From assembly GCF_008831285.2 (NCBI RefSeq), contig NC_045143.1:10487503-10551502 (forward strand): 64,000 nt of DNA. The letters are read 5' to 3'. The notes below the pieces were generated by a model that was given only the letters and a program-made list of their open reading frames with translations, ran no database searches and had not been told where the DNA came from. Both the position numbers and the translations under genes were made by a program. Origin of the DNA: Nymphaea colorata. Its lineage: Eukaryota; Streptophyta; Magnoliopsida; Nymphaeales; Nymphaeaceae. Positions 48,201-60,907 of this stretch are shown one piece after another (position 1 is the first letter of the stretch; each line of letters starts with the position of its first letter).

Positions 48201-49524
48201 AATGTTAGTATGTTACAGATCTGAGAGGCATCAAATTTCTGCAGATTGGACGGTCCATATGCATGTAGTGTCTCACATACTTGATATAAAATAACTGATT
48301 TGTCTATGTAATGCAACCTTCAGTTTTGAAAGAACCACTTTGGTGTTCATCCTTCATGAATTAACAATCTTAACATGTTGTGCAGTACACTATTTTAATG
48401 GGCAAGGTGGGCATATTCCTCCCTGGAATTTGAACCTGGGAAACCTTGATTATGATGCTTTAACGATAAGCATCCAGTTATCTCATTTAAAACCACCAAA
48501 AACTCCTAAATTTACATGTCTAGTAAAATTATTAGTTACTTGAGAATATTTCTTTGAAAATAAGTGATAAGTAGATGGCCACTAATATATTATGCATATT
48601 TGAGATGATTATGGTTATGTCCAACAATTAGGCAAGCGTTGACAGTGTCCTAAGAAGCAAACCGCAGATATCATGGAGAGACAACACGCTTAGAAATTGT
48701 CCTCGATGAATTGCTTCCACTTCTGTCTCGCCAGAAACTGGAAGTCCCTAACAACAAATCTGTTTCTTCAGGTGAAATGATAAGGCCAATCAATTCCTTT
48801 CGTGCATTTTCCCTGTACATTTAGATCCCCTTTTTGGAGATTTGTGGAGTATGATTGTTCTCTTTCTAATCGCTATTGTCTGGTTCCTGCACCATGTTAG
48901 ATTCATTTGAACGATATAATCACATCTCTTCCTGCGGCAGTTATCGTTACGACACGCAAACTGAAACGGGAATTACAAACGGAAACAATGTAGCATAAAC
49001 AGAAATCATTCAGGTGTAACAAGACAAGATATGCATATTGCCTCTAAAATTTATCATTTCACGATGTTATCGTCATTGTCATACCTTGATCATTGGCAAT
49101 TCTTCTGGACGTACAACATACACGCCAATCACCATAACATACATTCCTGCAGAGAAATTTAATATCATTATCATCATCCATAGTCGAAATTCCATATTTG
49201 GCCGTTAATGAAACAACCACGAAACCAACCCTTCTTCCATTGTTCCTGTTGGAATTCATTGGAGAGTTGAAGCTCTATGACATCAGTCCCGTCGTCCAAT
49301 ATATAGCAGCCTTCGTCCTGTCCTGAAACTAATACGCCCTGCAAAAGGTATCATTGGCATCACTTATTCTACAAGTCACACACAGAGAGAGAGAGAGAGA
49401 GTACCTGCAACCAGGCGCGCTGGAAGAGAATGCCACCAAGGGTCATGGCAGAAGGGGAAGAAGTGGGGCGTGCATATTGTAGCTGCCCACAGAAGAGCTT
49501 CAAAGCTGCCAAAGTATAGTCCAT
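45234..49524 (-). CDS. RMI2: RecQ-mediated genome instability protein 2 (RMI2), four exons
   Basis: Predicted exons (minus): 49524-49405, 49338-49230, 49146-49085, 45341-45234; in phase, 132 residues, the normal size for plant RMI2. RMI2 is a small OB-fold protein that with RMI1 supports the RecQ helicase-Top3 complex in dissolving recombination intermediates. Seen: MDYTLAALKLFCGQLQYARP, then TLGGILFQRAWLQ (exon 1); GVLVSGQDEGCYILDDGTDV and EQWKKG (exon 2); MYVMVIGVYVVRPEELPMIK (exon 3); VHKIVDLSPQPDREAMWDLE and VIEAYKVFYQ (exon 4). Intron 3 is 3.7 kb with no recognised gene. A (GA)n run ends three bases before the start codon and a (CT)n run begins just after the first splice donor. Divergent from UPL7. 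Confidence 0.92.
45342..49084 (-). other. RMI2 intron 3
   Basis: AT-rich 3.7 kb intron. The block TGTTACATTAGCATCATT occurs twice (about 47080 and 47150). Short ORFs at 47951-48178 and 48340-48543 show no family features. Confidence 0.7.
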
Positions 49525-51686
49525 GCCCTCTCTCTCTCTCTCTCTCTCTCCCTCCCTCCCCCTGCGTTAGCCGGCCGGTGCCAACAATTCGGGTAAACCT
49601 GCGTCCCACCAGCGAGGGGAGGCGGAGGCAAAAGGTATAGCTTCGTTATTTTGCCATCTGTACATCTGATTCACAGTTTCCGATATTTCTTAGGCTGCAT
49701 CCACAGACATGAAACCATTTAAAATTTCTAGCTTCGTTCATTTAAATTAATAAGCCAAGACAATAAAAGGTCATTTTCATTTTTCCACTTATTCAAGCCT
49801 GAGCCATCTTTGGCAGGCGTATTAACATAAACCAAGCTGTGACTTCCCACTTAGAGAAAGGAAGACAAATTTTGCCACAACATGAAACTGTTCTCATTGT
49901 GAGATGTGTCGGTAATATTTACACTGGGATTCTGCTGTTGAAGCACATCTTTATTTGTATTTCTTAAAACCCAATTATACTAAAATCTTTTTAAAAATAC
50001 ATATGTTTGAGGAAAAAAATTGACCACAGATATGCACAACCCCGGAGAGCCTTGGCAATAACTCTTAATTCATAAAAAAAAACATGATATAAATTAAAGA
50101 ATAAAACGTATTCATATTCAAAATTTTTGTCAAAATTTTGAAACCATAATTCGCCCCTCACGAAAATTCCTGTAGGTCCAAGATCCAAGTCCATTTTTTC
50201 ATTTAGATAGTTTTCCTCACAATGCCATGTAAGGTAAATGAATTAATTATACAATCAACAAGCAAAATTCATATTAAAGCCATCTTCAACATTTACTTCT
50301 TTTTCGATAGCAAAGATTAAGTATGGAATACATTGGTTTATCCTTGGAAATATGAACCAAGAGCTTTAGGTGTCTATTACGTGGTAAAAGAAAATTTTGA
50401 GGAGATTCATCAACTTTGCTCCTAAACTACGAGGAAGATTCAAAATATATTGGAGGAGCTTCTAGATAATCCATCAATCAAAAACGTACTTGAATACATT
50501 AAGCACCATGAAATGTTGGTCAAACACGTTGTGCTCATAAGTACGACCAGTTGCTGCTGCATTCCTCATTTACAAGTTTATTCATGTTTGTTTTCATTTT
50601 GCATAATGTTTGTTTAAGGGACCGCCTTTTAGTCAGAAATCCAAGTACAAACCTCATGTTTCTGACTTTGTCGATACAAGCCTCAGTTTTATTGACTATT
50701 ATTTGATATGGGTCAATTTTTACTATTGCCTTTATATAGCTTATGCATTAAAAATGAGTAAAATGCTCCTACTAGTTAAATGGAAGACTCCCACATTGCA
50801 AGGTAAAAAATGAAACTTAGAAATTTTTACTCTTGTAAAATTATGAAAATATCATTCTGGCAGACTCTCTTCGACTAGAGCCAAAACATAAATTTTGACT
50901 GAAGAAAATGAATAACACAATTCAACTTAAAAAACTTAAAAAGACAATATTAGAAATAGAAAGTTCACCAAGCTGCTTTTCTTATATAAATACCCTGAAG
51001 GCACTTTTAAATGTTATACAACCTGCTTCATAAATACTCTGCGCATGTAAAAAAAAAAAAAAAACAGTGATTTAAATGGGAGTGAAAAACAATAATTTTT
51101 TAAAACAATGTAAATTATTTTTCTCACATCTCAACTATGGAAAGTTTGTTAGACTAACGATCAAGATTATGATCAGGGAATAATAAATTGAACTTAGACA
51201 AAAACAAATATAGGGAATGGTCAATTAAAACTGAACATTTATCGTGATGTCAATTACGTAGAAATAAAAAAATAGATAAGGGCTAGCAGTAACTTAAAAC
51301 GGTGAAGGTTTACTGTGTATTTATTATGAATAATGAGCAAATGAAGCCCATATTTGACATTGTCAATGAAATGATGGTTCGTGAAAGAAAAAGTGGAGAA
51401 CGTTCCCGAGATCATCCGAGAAAGCACGGGGCAGAATTTATCGGAAAGAAGCCCTCAATTTGTTGAATCTTGATCGCCGGAGTGGCCTCCTCAATGATGA
51501 CATTGACACCCCCTAAATAGCTGAGCATGTCTGACTGGGACGTTGTCCAATGATCTCCGTCTCCATTCCGCCAATCTTTGATCCGTCCGCCACAGTGCCT
51601 GGAAGTCGTGCTGCTCCGTCTGTCGATCCTTTCTCGATCTTTCCTCGTCCTGAAATCCTTCTTCTCGCTTCTTGTTACGCGTGCTC
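49525..51686. other. Divergent RMI2/UPL7 spacer
   Basis: 2.2 kb. 49528-49566 is the (CT)n tract forming the GA-rich RMI2 leader. 50095-50165 holds a CCCCGCC-type repeat end. 50280-50800 and 50880-51350 are AT-rich without recognisable content. 51370-51686 becomes GC-richer and probably holds the UPL7 promoter and leader. Confidence 0.5.
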
Positions 51687-54600
51687 ATGGATTTACAGAG
51701 GAAACAACAGGTTCGACTTGCATTCCCGCGCTTAATTTGTTTCTTCCTTCGTTCGCCGCAATTGTCTCCCTTCTCCCTCTTCCCTGCCGCCTGGCGCGAG
51801 GATGTCGCCGGCAGAAAGGCGTCTCGTGGAGACTGTTGGGTTCTCGTCGAGATGGATAGTTATGAGAAATCGGGATGTGAGAGTGATTGTTTGCTGGGTA
51901 ATGTCTCCACGCCTGGAGGAGGGAGACATAATGTACAAGCTAATGTCTAGTGACGGTGGTTCTGGAAGCCATGGTGATTTAGATAGAAAAAAAAAGGGTA
52001 CGGATGTAGTGTAAGTTTTGTGAGGATTCATTGTTTGATGCAGGTGTCGATGAGGGGGGCGAGTGTTAGAGAGATAAGCAGGGATGCACTTCTTGAGCAG
52101 GTCACGAAGGAGCGGGAACTCCGTTCCTACAATCGGAGGGTGGCTGCGTCTGCTTTGTTCATTCAGGTTTTCACTTTTGGCCGGCTTCTTAGTTCTTCTT
52201 CCTCTAGCGATGAAAGTTGAGTTCCGGGTCTTATATTTTTACTGTCAATGCATTTTGGCACATGTTTCTTTTGGTCTAATGGAAGAAATAAAGTATTTGG
52301 TATACGTTGATTGTTATATTATCAAGAGTTTATTGTTCCCAAACTGTGCTGGCTCTCCGAAATGGATTTGCAAGCTACTTTTGTTGATTTAGTTGTATTT
52401 GATGTGCGATCGTCCTTGATGCCTCCATATTCTCGGCATTAGTCTTAGAAGCAAGAACCAAGTTTAAAAGGATGACTTCAGAAAATGACAAACTTTCTTT
52501 GAAGTATACGTTAAGACTACGTGCACAATGTGATAAATCATCTTTTGAAGCAAGAGTGCAGCACTTACCTGTTCTTGTCACCCACTAGTTTTGGGTGCTA
52601 TATCTCTTTGACGTCAAGCCCCCATGACTTTCTGTCGGTGATTATGGGAGAAAGATGGTCATGGCTGAAGTATGACTTGATTCACTTTATGCTGGTTCTT
52701 TCTTTCCATTGGTTGCAACATGGCATCTAATTGAATATCTAGGTACTAGTAGGGATGCTGTATTATTTTTTGGAACAGAGTTTGTCATGTAGTTCTCGTG
52801 AACACAAGAAAAAGAATATGTTTCTTACTCACATTCACATTAATGTTAGTCTTTGGGGCTGTACAAATTTTAGAACTTTGAAGAAAGGTAAAGGACTGTT
52901 CTCTGCTTAGGTATCTTTAATTTGATAGAAGCATATGCAGACGAAGGAGGAGTTATCTTCTCAGCTTTGTGCATGTGAACTAAAGACCAATTTCAAGATG
53001 ATCCCTTCTAATTGTAAAGCTAGATACTAGTTGGGCGATGCTGTATTTTGAACAGAGTTTGTCATGTTGTTCTCGTGAAACACAAGAAACAAACATGCTT
53101 TTTACCCCCATTTGCATTAATATTAGTCTTTGGGGCTATACAAAGTTTAGAACTTCTAAAAAAGGAAAGGACTGTTCTTCCGATTAGGTGTTTTTAATTT
53201 GATAGAAACATACGAAGAGGAAGGAGGAGCTGTTTTCTCAGTTTTGGATTTGAACTGAGGACCAATTTCAAGTTGATCTGTTCATGAAAACAAGTCCCAA
53301 ATTGGTCTGCTTATTGCGACAATTTTGCAATTTTTGATCTGATTGCTGGAACAAAGCAACGAGTCTGAGTAGTTAAAGTTCTTTTCTACAAAAATATGTT
53401 ATTAAAAGTTAAAACATCATTTTTTGCACATTGATTGTGTTCAATACCTTCATTTGCAATGTTTTAGTATATGAATTTCTTTTTATCTTGGATTGCATAT
53501 TACTCTGAAACATCTCAGCAAACAGCCTTTTGCAGCTTCCGTGGAAATGTAGAAGCTTCTATACTTGTGTGACAAATTTTTACATCTCTACTTGATTATG
53601 CCATGGCTTTGGGGGATCAGTCCATTAGGGAGCCAGGGTATCTACTAAAAATAGGATGCCATATTGAGGAAGGCAAATCCTGATATGGAAAGAGAAAAGG
53701 AAAGTTTGATTCCTCAATGGCTTGAACTGACACACTTACAAAATAGAAAATAACAATATGTTGGAATCCAATGACTTGGGACTCTTCTTATCCATTTTCC
53801 ACTTGTGATTTGGTAGGTGAACCGGGTGATTTAGGCTGGGTTTTGCTAACTATTGCTACTTAAAAGCAAAAAAATCATGGGCAGAGCTAGACATTTTTTC
53901 TAGAGGGGGCCACTATATACTTTCGAGATCTTGACAGGGGCCAAACTAATTTTTTTGAAAAGTTAGCTAGTAAAATTTATTTATTTTTTTAAAAGCTCAG
54001 GGGTTCCATGGCCCCTGCCACCCCCCTTGGCTCCACCCCTGAAAACAATATATGAATATGACTTGCCTCTTGAAGTTTAAACATAAAAAGGTTACATAAT
54101 GATTTGGTTTTTGTTATAATTCAGAAATGTCACGTTAAAATCAAGTAAAGCCATAAGTAAGTTGTATTACTCATGTGATAACATGAAGCTAGAGAATTAA
54201 GCTACTCAGTAGTTGCATACTTCACCATAACTGATTATGAAATATCAGTATATCAATGAAAGACAACAGCTCGACAAAAACAAACATTAAAGTCAAGATA
54301 TTCAACATTTACTACTATCCAATGGTTAACAAGTTCATCATATATGTATATATCTAAAAGTCCAAATAAAGAGCCTAATGCTCTAAAATAAGTAGATAAC
54401 CATATCTAAGGTCCTAAGCCCAAGCCTAATCAGATATAACTTTTCATCTGCAATCTGTAAATTTAATAAGTGAAAAATAATTTTCATTTTTGACTTTCCA
54501 ATAGATCAGAAGATTAAGCAGCAGAAGTTAAATGGTTAGTACTTAACCAAGCATTACCTTGATTATCGAGAATTTAATACGCAAGGAAATAACCTAGCAC

Positions 54601-57600
54601 CAAATCGATTACATAATACAAAGTCTGTCATCAAGCGGATGCAAAATAATCAAATTTCAGACAACGAACTTTGAAAAATATGGTATAATGTATGTCAAAT
54701 CAGGGCCCAAGACTTGAAAGGTCTGTAAGCACGATTCCTGATCTCCAACTGCTATTGAATGAGTTGGTAGTGGAGGTTAATGACTTGGTTGTAATGGAAG
54801 TAGTGGGTGCATTTTCTATTGCATTATTCCCTTAAGAAATCCTTCATTCAATGAAAATGACACCTAATTACTTTAGTTATCTAACAAAAAAGTAAGAAGT
54901 ATGAAATTGAAACAAATACAGTATACAGTAGTCAAGCAAATTTATACCTCACCTTTGTCCAAAACTCCGCATGACCCATTTATCCATTGGTGTTTACAAG
55001 CATATGTTGTGAAAGAAATTTGATCATCTCATAAATGTAACTTGTAATGGACAAAAGCTATGCCATTAAGCTTCTTTTGAGCCTTTTTACTTCTTCTTTT
55101 AGCATGAATTTGGTCAAAAGTACTCCAGTTCCATCCCCCTTGAGCGAAGAATATGTTCGATTAATTATATGAATGGCAATTTTTTGTTTGAAACAGGGAG
55201 CACATATTCCTCATTTTCTACTACATTACTAGAAAACGACAATAACAATTCAAATACACAAAGTATCAAGTTGAGTGGAGAACTCCGCAAGTACACAACA
55301 TATGCACACTTAAATACGTAGTATTTGGCTTGTGCTCTTTTCTAGTCATAATAGTTATTGAAGTGCCATTGCCAAACTCAATCTAAAGATAGGTACAATG
55401 TACAAACAATTATATGTTAATTGAAATTACTTGGTATTAAAAGACAATAAAATGCTAAATAACTAGAAAATGTAAAATAGATAGACACTTAGTACTTGCT
55501 CGCATGTCCTTATCTCTTGCCAGGATATTTGGCTCCAAATTTTCAATACACGGAGGCTTATCTTAAGATGTTTTGTCAATTTCAATACACGATGGCATGG
55601 TTGGTTACTTTATCAGTGATGAATAACAATTCATGATTAAATAATAAAAAGAATATTACATACCTTAGAAAAATGTGGACTATAATGGTATCTAGGATTG
55701 AGACAATATGTAGCTGCATGAAGAGGGTGATAAAGTTGATTTTTGTTTTCCCTAACGATTGTCAATTATTTTCCAATAAGGTTCATATTTTTGTTTTCAT
55801 TGTCATGAATTTCCTTTACAAATTCTTTAAGTCTATCCATATTTTCATAAATATATCCCACTAAATATTATTTTTTCTATCTTTTCTCTTTAAAGCTTTG
55901 ACTAGAGGCTCTATCGTTTTCATAGTTAATTCTACGACTCACCAAAGCCATCAACAAATACATATTTCGACATGCTTCACTCATCTTATGCCACTTTTTC
56001 TGGGACCAGTTTGACGTTCTAACTTCAAACGAACTTTGGCACATGATAAAATTGGTGGCAAATATTGTGACAATTGGTCTTAAAATCTATTGTTATTCAA
56101 AACAATGGTAATAAACGAACCTTGTGATATTTTTTCTATGCTTTTAATTGTACTTATATCTTCAAGTATAATATCTGTGTACTGAGCTGCACAAGCCACA
56201 AGGAGTTCTATTTTTCTCTCATTTTGGAAACATTTTCAGCTTTAAGATTTATGTAGTTATCTGTATGGATATAGTTATTTCATATATAAAATAATTAATA
56301 ATGTTCGACAAATTAAACATTTGCACAACATAATTTAATATAGATTACAAAGAATTAACAATAAAGCCGATATACCGGAACATCTCACGCATACCAGTTC
56401 GACCATTTTATAAACAATTTAATTAGAATGTCTCGTTTCTTCATTAACATTTGTTACATCAGCTAACTTCAAGAAACTTATGTCCTTTGGTAATAAACTA
56501 AAAAATTTATTAATTTTCTCTGGTTAGCATCTTTCCAACCATCAATCATAATGGAGCAACCAGTTTTAGACCGTTATTCCTCTTCAAAATAATCATCAGT
56601 CATGTTTATTTTTTAAATAATTGTCCTGAAGTTTCAAATGCTGAAGACAGCTTCAAGTCTATTTTTTATCGATGAATAATGTTTAATCATCTTTACGAAG
56701 TCAGGTGAATTGGCTTCATTGAATGAAAATGCTGGATGATATAAAAACCTTGTCACAATTGAGCATAACTTATCTCTAGGTTTCTTATTCAACACTATTC
56801 TTATTCCAAGTTGTTTCATTGATAGAACCCTTACTTTAATTTGAACAAAAGAATCAAGGTTTATATTTTGGGCATTTTTCATTGACTTTTGTCCTCTTCA
56901 AGTTTAACTTTTCTTTCATTATTTTCATTACTTTCATCTAACATGTTTATAGCACACACTTCCAGTTCAAAGGAACCAATCTCATTCACAATATGCCTCC
57001 CAGGTAGCGTTTGAATATCTGGAACTAAATACCTGCGCTTAAAGCTGCTGGGTATTTATTACCGGGTACCTTTTTGGTGGATTTTTTGTTCTACCTTCCA
57101 TTTACCTCATTTGTTTGATCACATGGAACTTTTGTTCCAGTCATTGAGAAATTAACATGCGAAAAATTCTTCCAGCTTTAAAGTTCCATAATGGCTCCAA
57201 AACTCCCATCACTAAAGTTCTGCGTTTGTCTGTAGCTGGAACTTTCCACTGAATTTGAACTAAAGTTCCATTTTTTCAAACGGGCCTTATAGTTCTTTTG
57301 TCCCATAACTAACTCCAAAATTTTATGATTTTTTTCATTCTTCTTTTACTTAATTGCATGGTTCTCAATATGATGTTTTTTAGCTTACTGATGCCGTCGC
57401 CCAACTTTTTCATGCAACAGCCACATTGGACCTCCTTTTTCGCTTGTTAAGAAGGATCTTAAACTGGCACATATGAATATTTTCTTGTGTTAATGATGGG
57501 GTCCTTAAGGTTCTTCTTTGAATACTTTTATTAGCATTAGTGATCGATTATTTATGGCTTAAAAAGAAAAAAAAGGCAAAGATAGCATTAATGGAAAAGG

Positions 57601-58875
57601 TTAACCACAGAAGAACGAAGAAGCTGAAAGACATAATAGTAAACAAAACAAAAAATAAACAAATTAATTAGCTGAATGGAGAAGATTTTCGCTAATTCAA
57701 CACACAATGCATAAATAAACACCCACACATAATGCACACAGTGATACAATGATACCACCACACAATCACATGCACAAAAAAGCCTCGAACTGCAGCACAC
57801 TAAACAATAAGCTTCACCCATCAGCAACTAATGCATGGGTAACAAACAGAAGTCTAACACTAACTAGTGTAGTATTTGGTTCTGATGTACAGGAGTTTCT
57901 GCAATTAATTTAAAGGAGGACCTTGAAAGTTTGTTGAGATTTATGCACAGCCAAGTAACCATCACATGGTTCCCAGCCAACCTATGATGCTCATGTCTAA
58001 GGAAGCTTTGGAGTTATCAGCATGAATAATTTAACTACTTAAGGATATTTAACTTCTGCTAACTGTTGAAAATAATCAAATATAGTTTTTACTTTTTACT
58101 AGTTGAGTTGTTGAAAATCCCAGTTAGGAACCAGAAAAATAACTAAGTTATGGGGAGAGAGAGGAAAGCGTTGCATTTCCAGCGAGACACTCACTGAAAA
58201 AGTATGGTCCTTTTACAGTATTAAAGTGCTGATTATGTTAAAAGAGAAAAAACAAAGAGAGAGTTAGAAAATACAAAATGTGAGGATTGTTGTTTTCATT
58301 TAAGGGTAGATCTGTCTACAAGATATAACAGGACAGCTATCACCATGATTTTTGTAGCTGTTTCATTTAGATAAGTTCTTTCAGACTTTCGGTTGCAGAT
58401 ATCGACACTTTCATAGTTATCCTGCTTTCCCTTGGTCGTGTAAATTGCAGCCTTCCTTTGCTGGCTTGCTAATAGTGGGGTTTTAACGTTTTCCTTTTCC
58501 TTTTCTGGTATTTCTTATACTTCCAGTCAAACATCCAACTGTGGATTGTCATTCTTTCCCTTAAATCATCTTTTTCATGGGAAATTCAACCCTTAATATT
58601 TCTTAACTTACTAGCTCATTTTTCATTTCATCAGAGAGTGTGGAGGAGGTACAACATGGCCAAGAAGGTGGCTATGAAGTTGCGGAGGGAGTGGGACATC
58701 CAAGTCAGTGAAGATGCTGAAGTGTTGAACTGTACATGGGTTTCCAATACGTTATTAAGGCCTTTCCTGTTCTTTATTACTTATTCTTCAACTCTATATC
58801 AGAAACCACAAGTTACAGATGACAAATGCATGCTCAAATGCTTTAAAATTCTCCTCAAAAGCATTAATTTGGCAG
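51687..58875 (+). CDS. UPL7: E3 ubiquitin-protein ligase UPL7, first three exons (gene continues)
   Basis: Predicted exons: 51687-51710 (MDLQRKQQ), 52044-52166, 58635-58875; phases are 0, 0, then 1. UPL7 is a HECT-type ubiquitin ligase of about 1,100-1,200 residues; only about 130 N-terminal residues are here and the HECT domain lies beyond the window. Seen: [40 protein letters not shown], then across the 6.5 kb intron [20 protein letters not shown], and later [18 protein letters not shown] and [12 protein letters not shown]. The segment [19 protein letters not shown] is an IQ-like motif split by intron 2, consistent with calmodulin binding reported for related UPLs (inference for this protein). 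The third intron starts GTAGTG at 58876 and contains the copia element. Confidence 0.9.
52738..53280. repeat. Imperfect direct duplication of about 260 bp
   Basis: Copy 1 is 52738-53003 and copy 2 is 53023-53280. Shared landmarks in order: TAG(T)GGGATGCTGTATT, AACAGAGTTTGTCATGT, TTCTCGTGAA, TTAGTCTTTGGGGCT, AAAGGACTGTTCT, TTTAATTTGATAGAA, and GACCAATTTCAAG. Divergence is moderate, so the duplication is old. Confidence 0.8.
53875..54045. mobile_element. GGGGTGGAGCC-type element in UPL7 intron 2
   Basis: Starts ATGGGCAGAGCTAGACATTT and ends TTGGCTCCACCCCTG, with GAGGGGGCCA and CATGGCCCCTGCC inside. Same type as 38400-38640. Confidence 0.5.
55650..56900 (-). pseudogene. hAT-superfamily transposase relic (DUF659 type)
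   Basis: On the minus strand a frame at 56882-56634 reads [20 protein letters not shown] then [11 protein letters not shown], matching the DUF659-containing hAT-like transposases of plants. Downstream, in shifting frames with stops, are [12 protein letters not shown], then [18 protein letters not shown] and further debris to about 55650. There is no intact ORF. It sits in UPL7 intron 2 in the antisense orientation. Confidence 0.6.
57002..57290. mobile_element. Inverted-repeat element in UPL7 intron 2
   Basis: The left end GCGTTTGAATATCTGGAACT and the reverse complement of the right end (CCGTTTGAAAAAATGGAACT) match well. The body repeats GGAACTTT / AAAGTTCC words. Non-coding; target duplication unclear. 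Confidence 0.5.
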
Positions 58876-59435
58876 GTAGTGTGTTACATGCTAATACCTC
58901 CTTTGCTTCCAAATTTATTTTTGGATTGTGAAGTTTTTAAAAATATCTCCTTTTCCAGGGCAGGATCTCTTTCTTCTTTTTGATTATGGATGTTTTCTTT
59001 CTTGCTTGTTATTGTCAATTTAGATTGTTCAAGGATCCTTGCCAGTGGTACTATCACATTGTGTTTCTTTTTCAGCTTCAAGTAGCAAACATTGGCTGTC
59101 ATTTAGTTGTAAATCAATGTGAGAAATTTCAAATTTGATGCTGATCTGCTTGATGTTCTGATGCTTAAATATCATAGATATATCGAGCCATTTTCAGAAG
59201 GTTTGAGCCTTTGAGGGTGGCTGGAACATCTCTTATAGCTGTAAATGCCTTCACTTCCTCCTGCTGGTATGGGAGTAAAAGCACAATGAGGAAGATAATA
59301 ACTAATAAGGTGTTTAACAAGGGCTGGGCATCGCGGTGGCCTGATAAGGAGTTGGGCTCAGGCCGGGCCATAGTCCATGCCCACAACCCAAATCTGACCC
59401 TGGCCTGGCCTGATTATAGTAAAATATAAATACAA

Positions 59436-59475
<40 letters not shown>

Positions 59476-59505
59476 TAACATATAAATATAGTTAATTATA
59501 ATACA
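58876..59505 (+). other. UPL7 intron 3, part before the copia element
   Basis: 58876-59320 has no recognisable feature. 59325-59505 is the left part of a GGGCTGGGCA-type element whose AT core ends abruptly at the copia LTR, so the copia appears to have inserted into it. Confidence 0.5.
59441..59474. repeat. (TAA)n microsatellite
   Basis: About eleven ATA/TAA units in the core of the interrupted element next to the copia LTR. Confidence 0.9.
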
Positions 59506-59743
59506 TGTTACAGATTGAAGGAGACGAGAGAGAGATGTTGAGGAAAGGAGAGGACGAGAGAGAGAGAGAGAGAGAGAGATGAGCCAAAGAGACAAGGAGA
59601 TCATCCATTAACGTAACCCTAATCTCCTTTTAAAGAGATTAGGGCTGGCAGTACAAACTTTACAAAAACAGTCCAACTACTATAAGAAAGTATTTAAAGA
59701 CCTCCTCTCTAACTTTCTAATGTTTCAAAAACACCCTTTAACA
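59506..59743 (-). repeat. 3' LTR of the copia element
   Basis: In element sense it starts TGTTAAAGGGTG right after the polypurine tract and ends CTGTAACA, giving TG...CA ends with the inverted pentamer TGTTA/TAACA. Length is 238 bases, including a (GA)n run at 59550-59580. The second LTR is not in view, so the boundary rests on these motifs alone. Confidence 0.65.
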
Positions 59744-60782
59744 CTCTCCCTCAAGCTGGAGCATATATATCAATCATGCTCAGCTTGTTACAACATCTCA
59801 AAAAATCGTTTATGGGAAGGGCCTTGGTGAGGATATCAGCTGCCTGATCTTCTGAGGAGACATGAATGGTGCTAACAATTCCTTCTTGAACTAGGTCCCA
59901 AACATAGTGGCAATCTACTTCAATATGTTTCGTCCTCTCTTGGAAGACAGGACTGACTTAGCTTATTCACAGCAAAGCTAATGTCGGGACGAGTGACAGT
60001 CAAATATAACAGTTTCCCTATCAGAGATCTGTAAGATCTAGAGTCAAAAGACTCTGATTCATCATCATGTATATGAATGCGGGGATTCATGGGAAGTGTG
60101 ACAGGTTTAGCCCCCAATAAACCTGTTTCCTGCAGAAGATCAAGAGCATATTTTCTTTGAGATATTACAACTCCTTTACTACTACGAGCCACCTCAATAC
60201 CAAGAAAATAACGGAGTTGTCCAAGGTCTTTTGTGACAAAGTGTTGTTGTAAAAACTCCTTTGTCTGAGCTATTTCTTGATTACTTTCTCTAGTGAGAAC
60301 AATATCATCCACGTATACAATCAATATCACTATACCAGATGTGCCTCGCTTGATAAACAATGAGTGATCAAGCTGAGATCGTTGAAATCCACACTTAGAT
60401 AAAACCTCAGTTAGCTTATGGAACCATGCACGAGGACTCTGTTTAAGTTCATAAATAGTCTTCTTTAATTTGCATACCTTGGAACACTCCCCCCGTCGCT
60501 CAAAACCAGGTGGTTGCTGCATATAGACGGTTTCAAACAGGTCTCCATACAAAAAAACATTTTTCACATCCAGCTGAAATAGAGGCCACTCTCGCTGAAC
60601 AACAAGAGATATAATCAGTCGAATAGTGCCCAACCGAGCCACGGGCGAAAAGGTCTCAAAGAAGTCAACGCCATAAGTCTGTGTATATCTTTTAGCAACA
60701 AGACGTGCCTTGAACCGTTCAACTGAACCATCAGAATGATACTTGATGGTGAACACCCATTTGGAGCCAACTACATCACAGT

Positions 60783-60866
60783 CTATGTCACATAGGTACG
60801 GGTACGGGTGCTGGTACGGGTACTGGTTCGGACTATTTTCAAAAAACTTGGGTACGAGGGTACGTT

Positions 60867-60907
<41 letters not shown>

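Larger units (their letters stand above)
52167..58634 (+). other. UPL7 intron 2 (6.5 kb)
   Basis: Contains a direct imperfect duplication (52738-53280), a CCCCGCC-type element (53875-54045), a hAT transposase relic on the minus strand (55650-56900) and an inverted-repeat element (57002-57290). The remainder is AT-rich and unassigned. Confidence 0.75.

Noticed and set aside
59314-59604. 96-codon minus-strand ORF
   Set aside because: Translation of GA and TAA microsatellites plus repeat arm.
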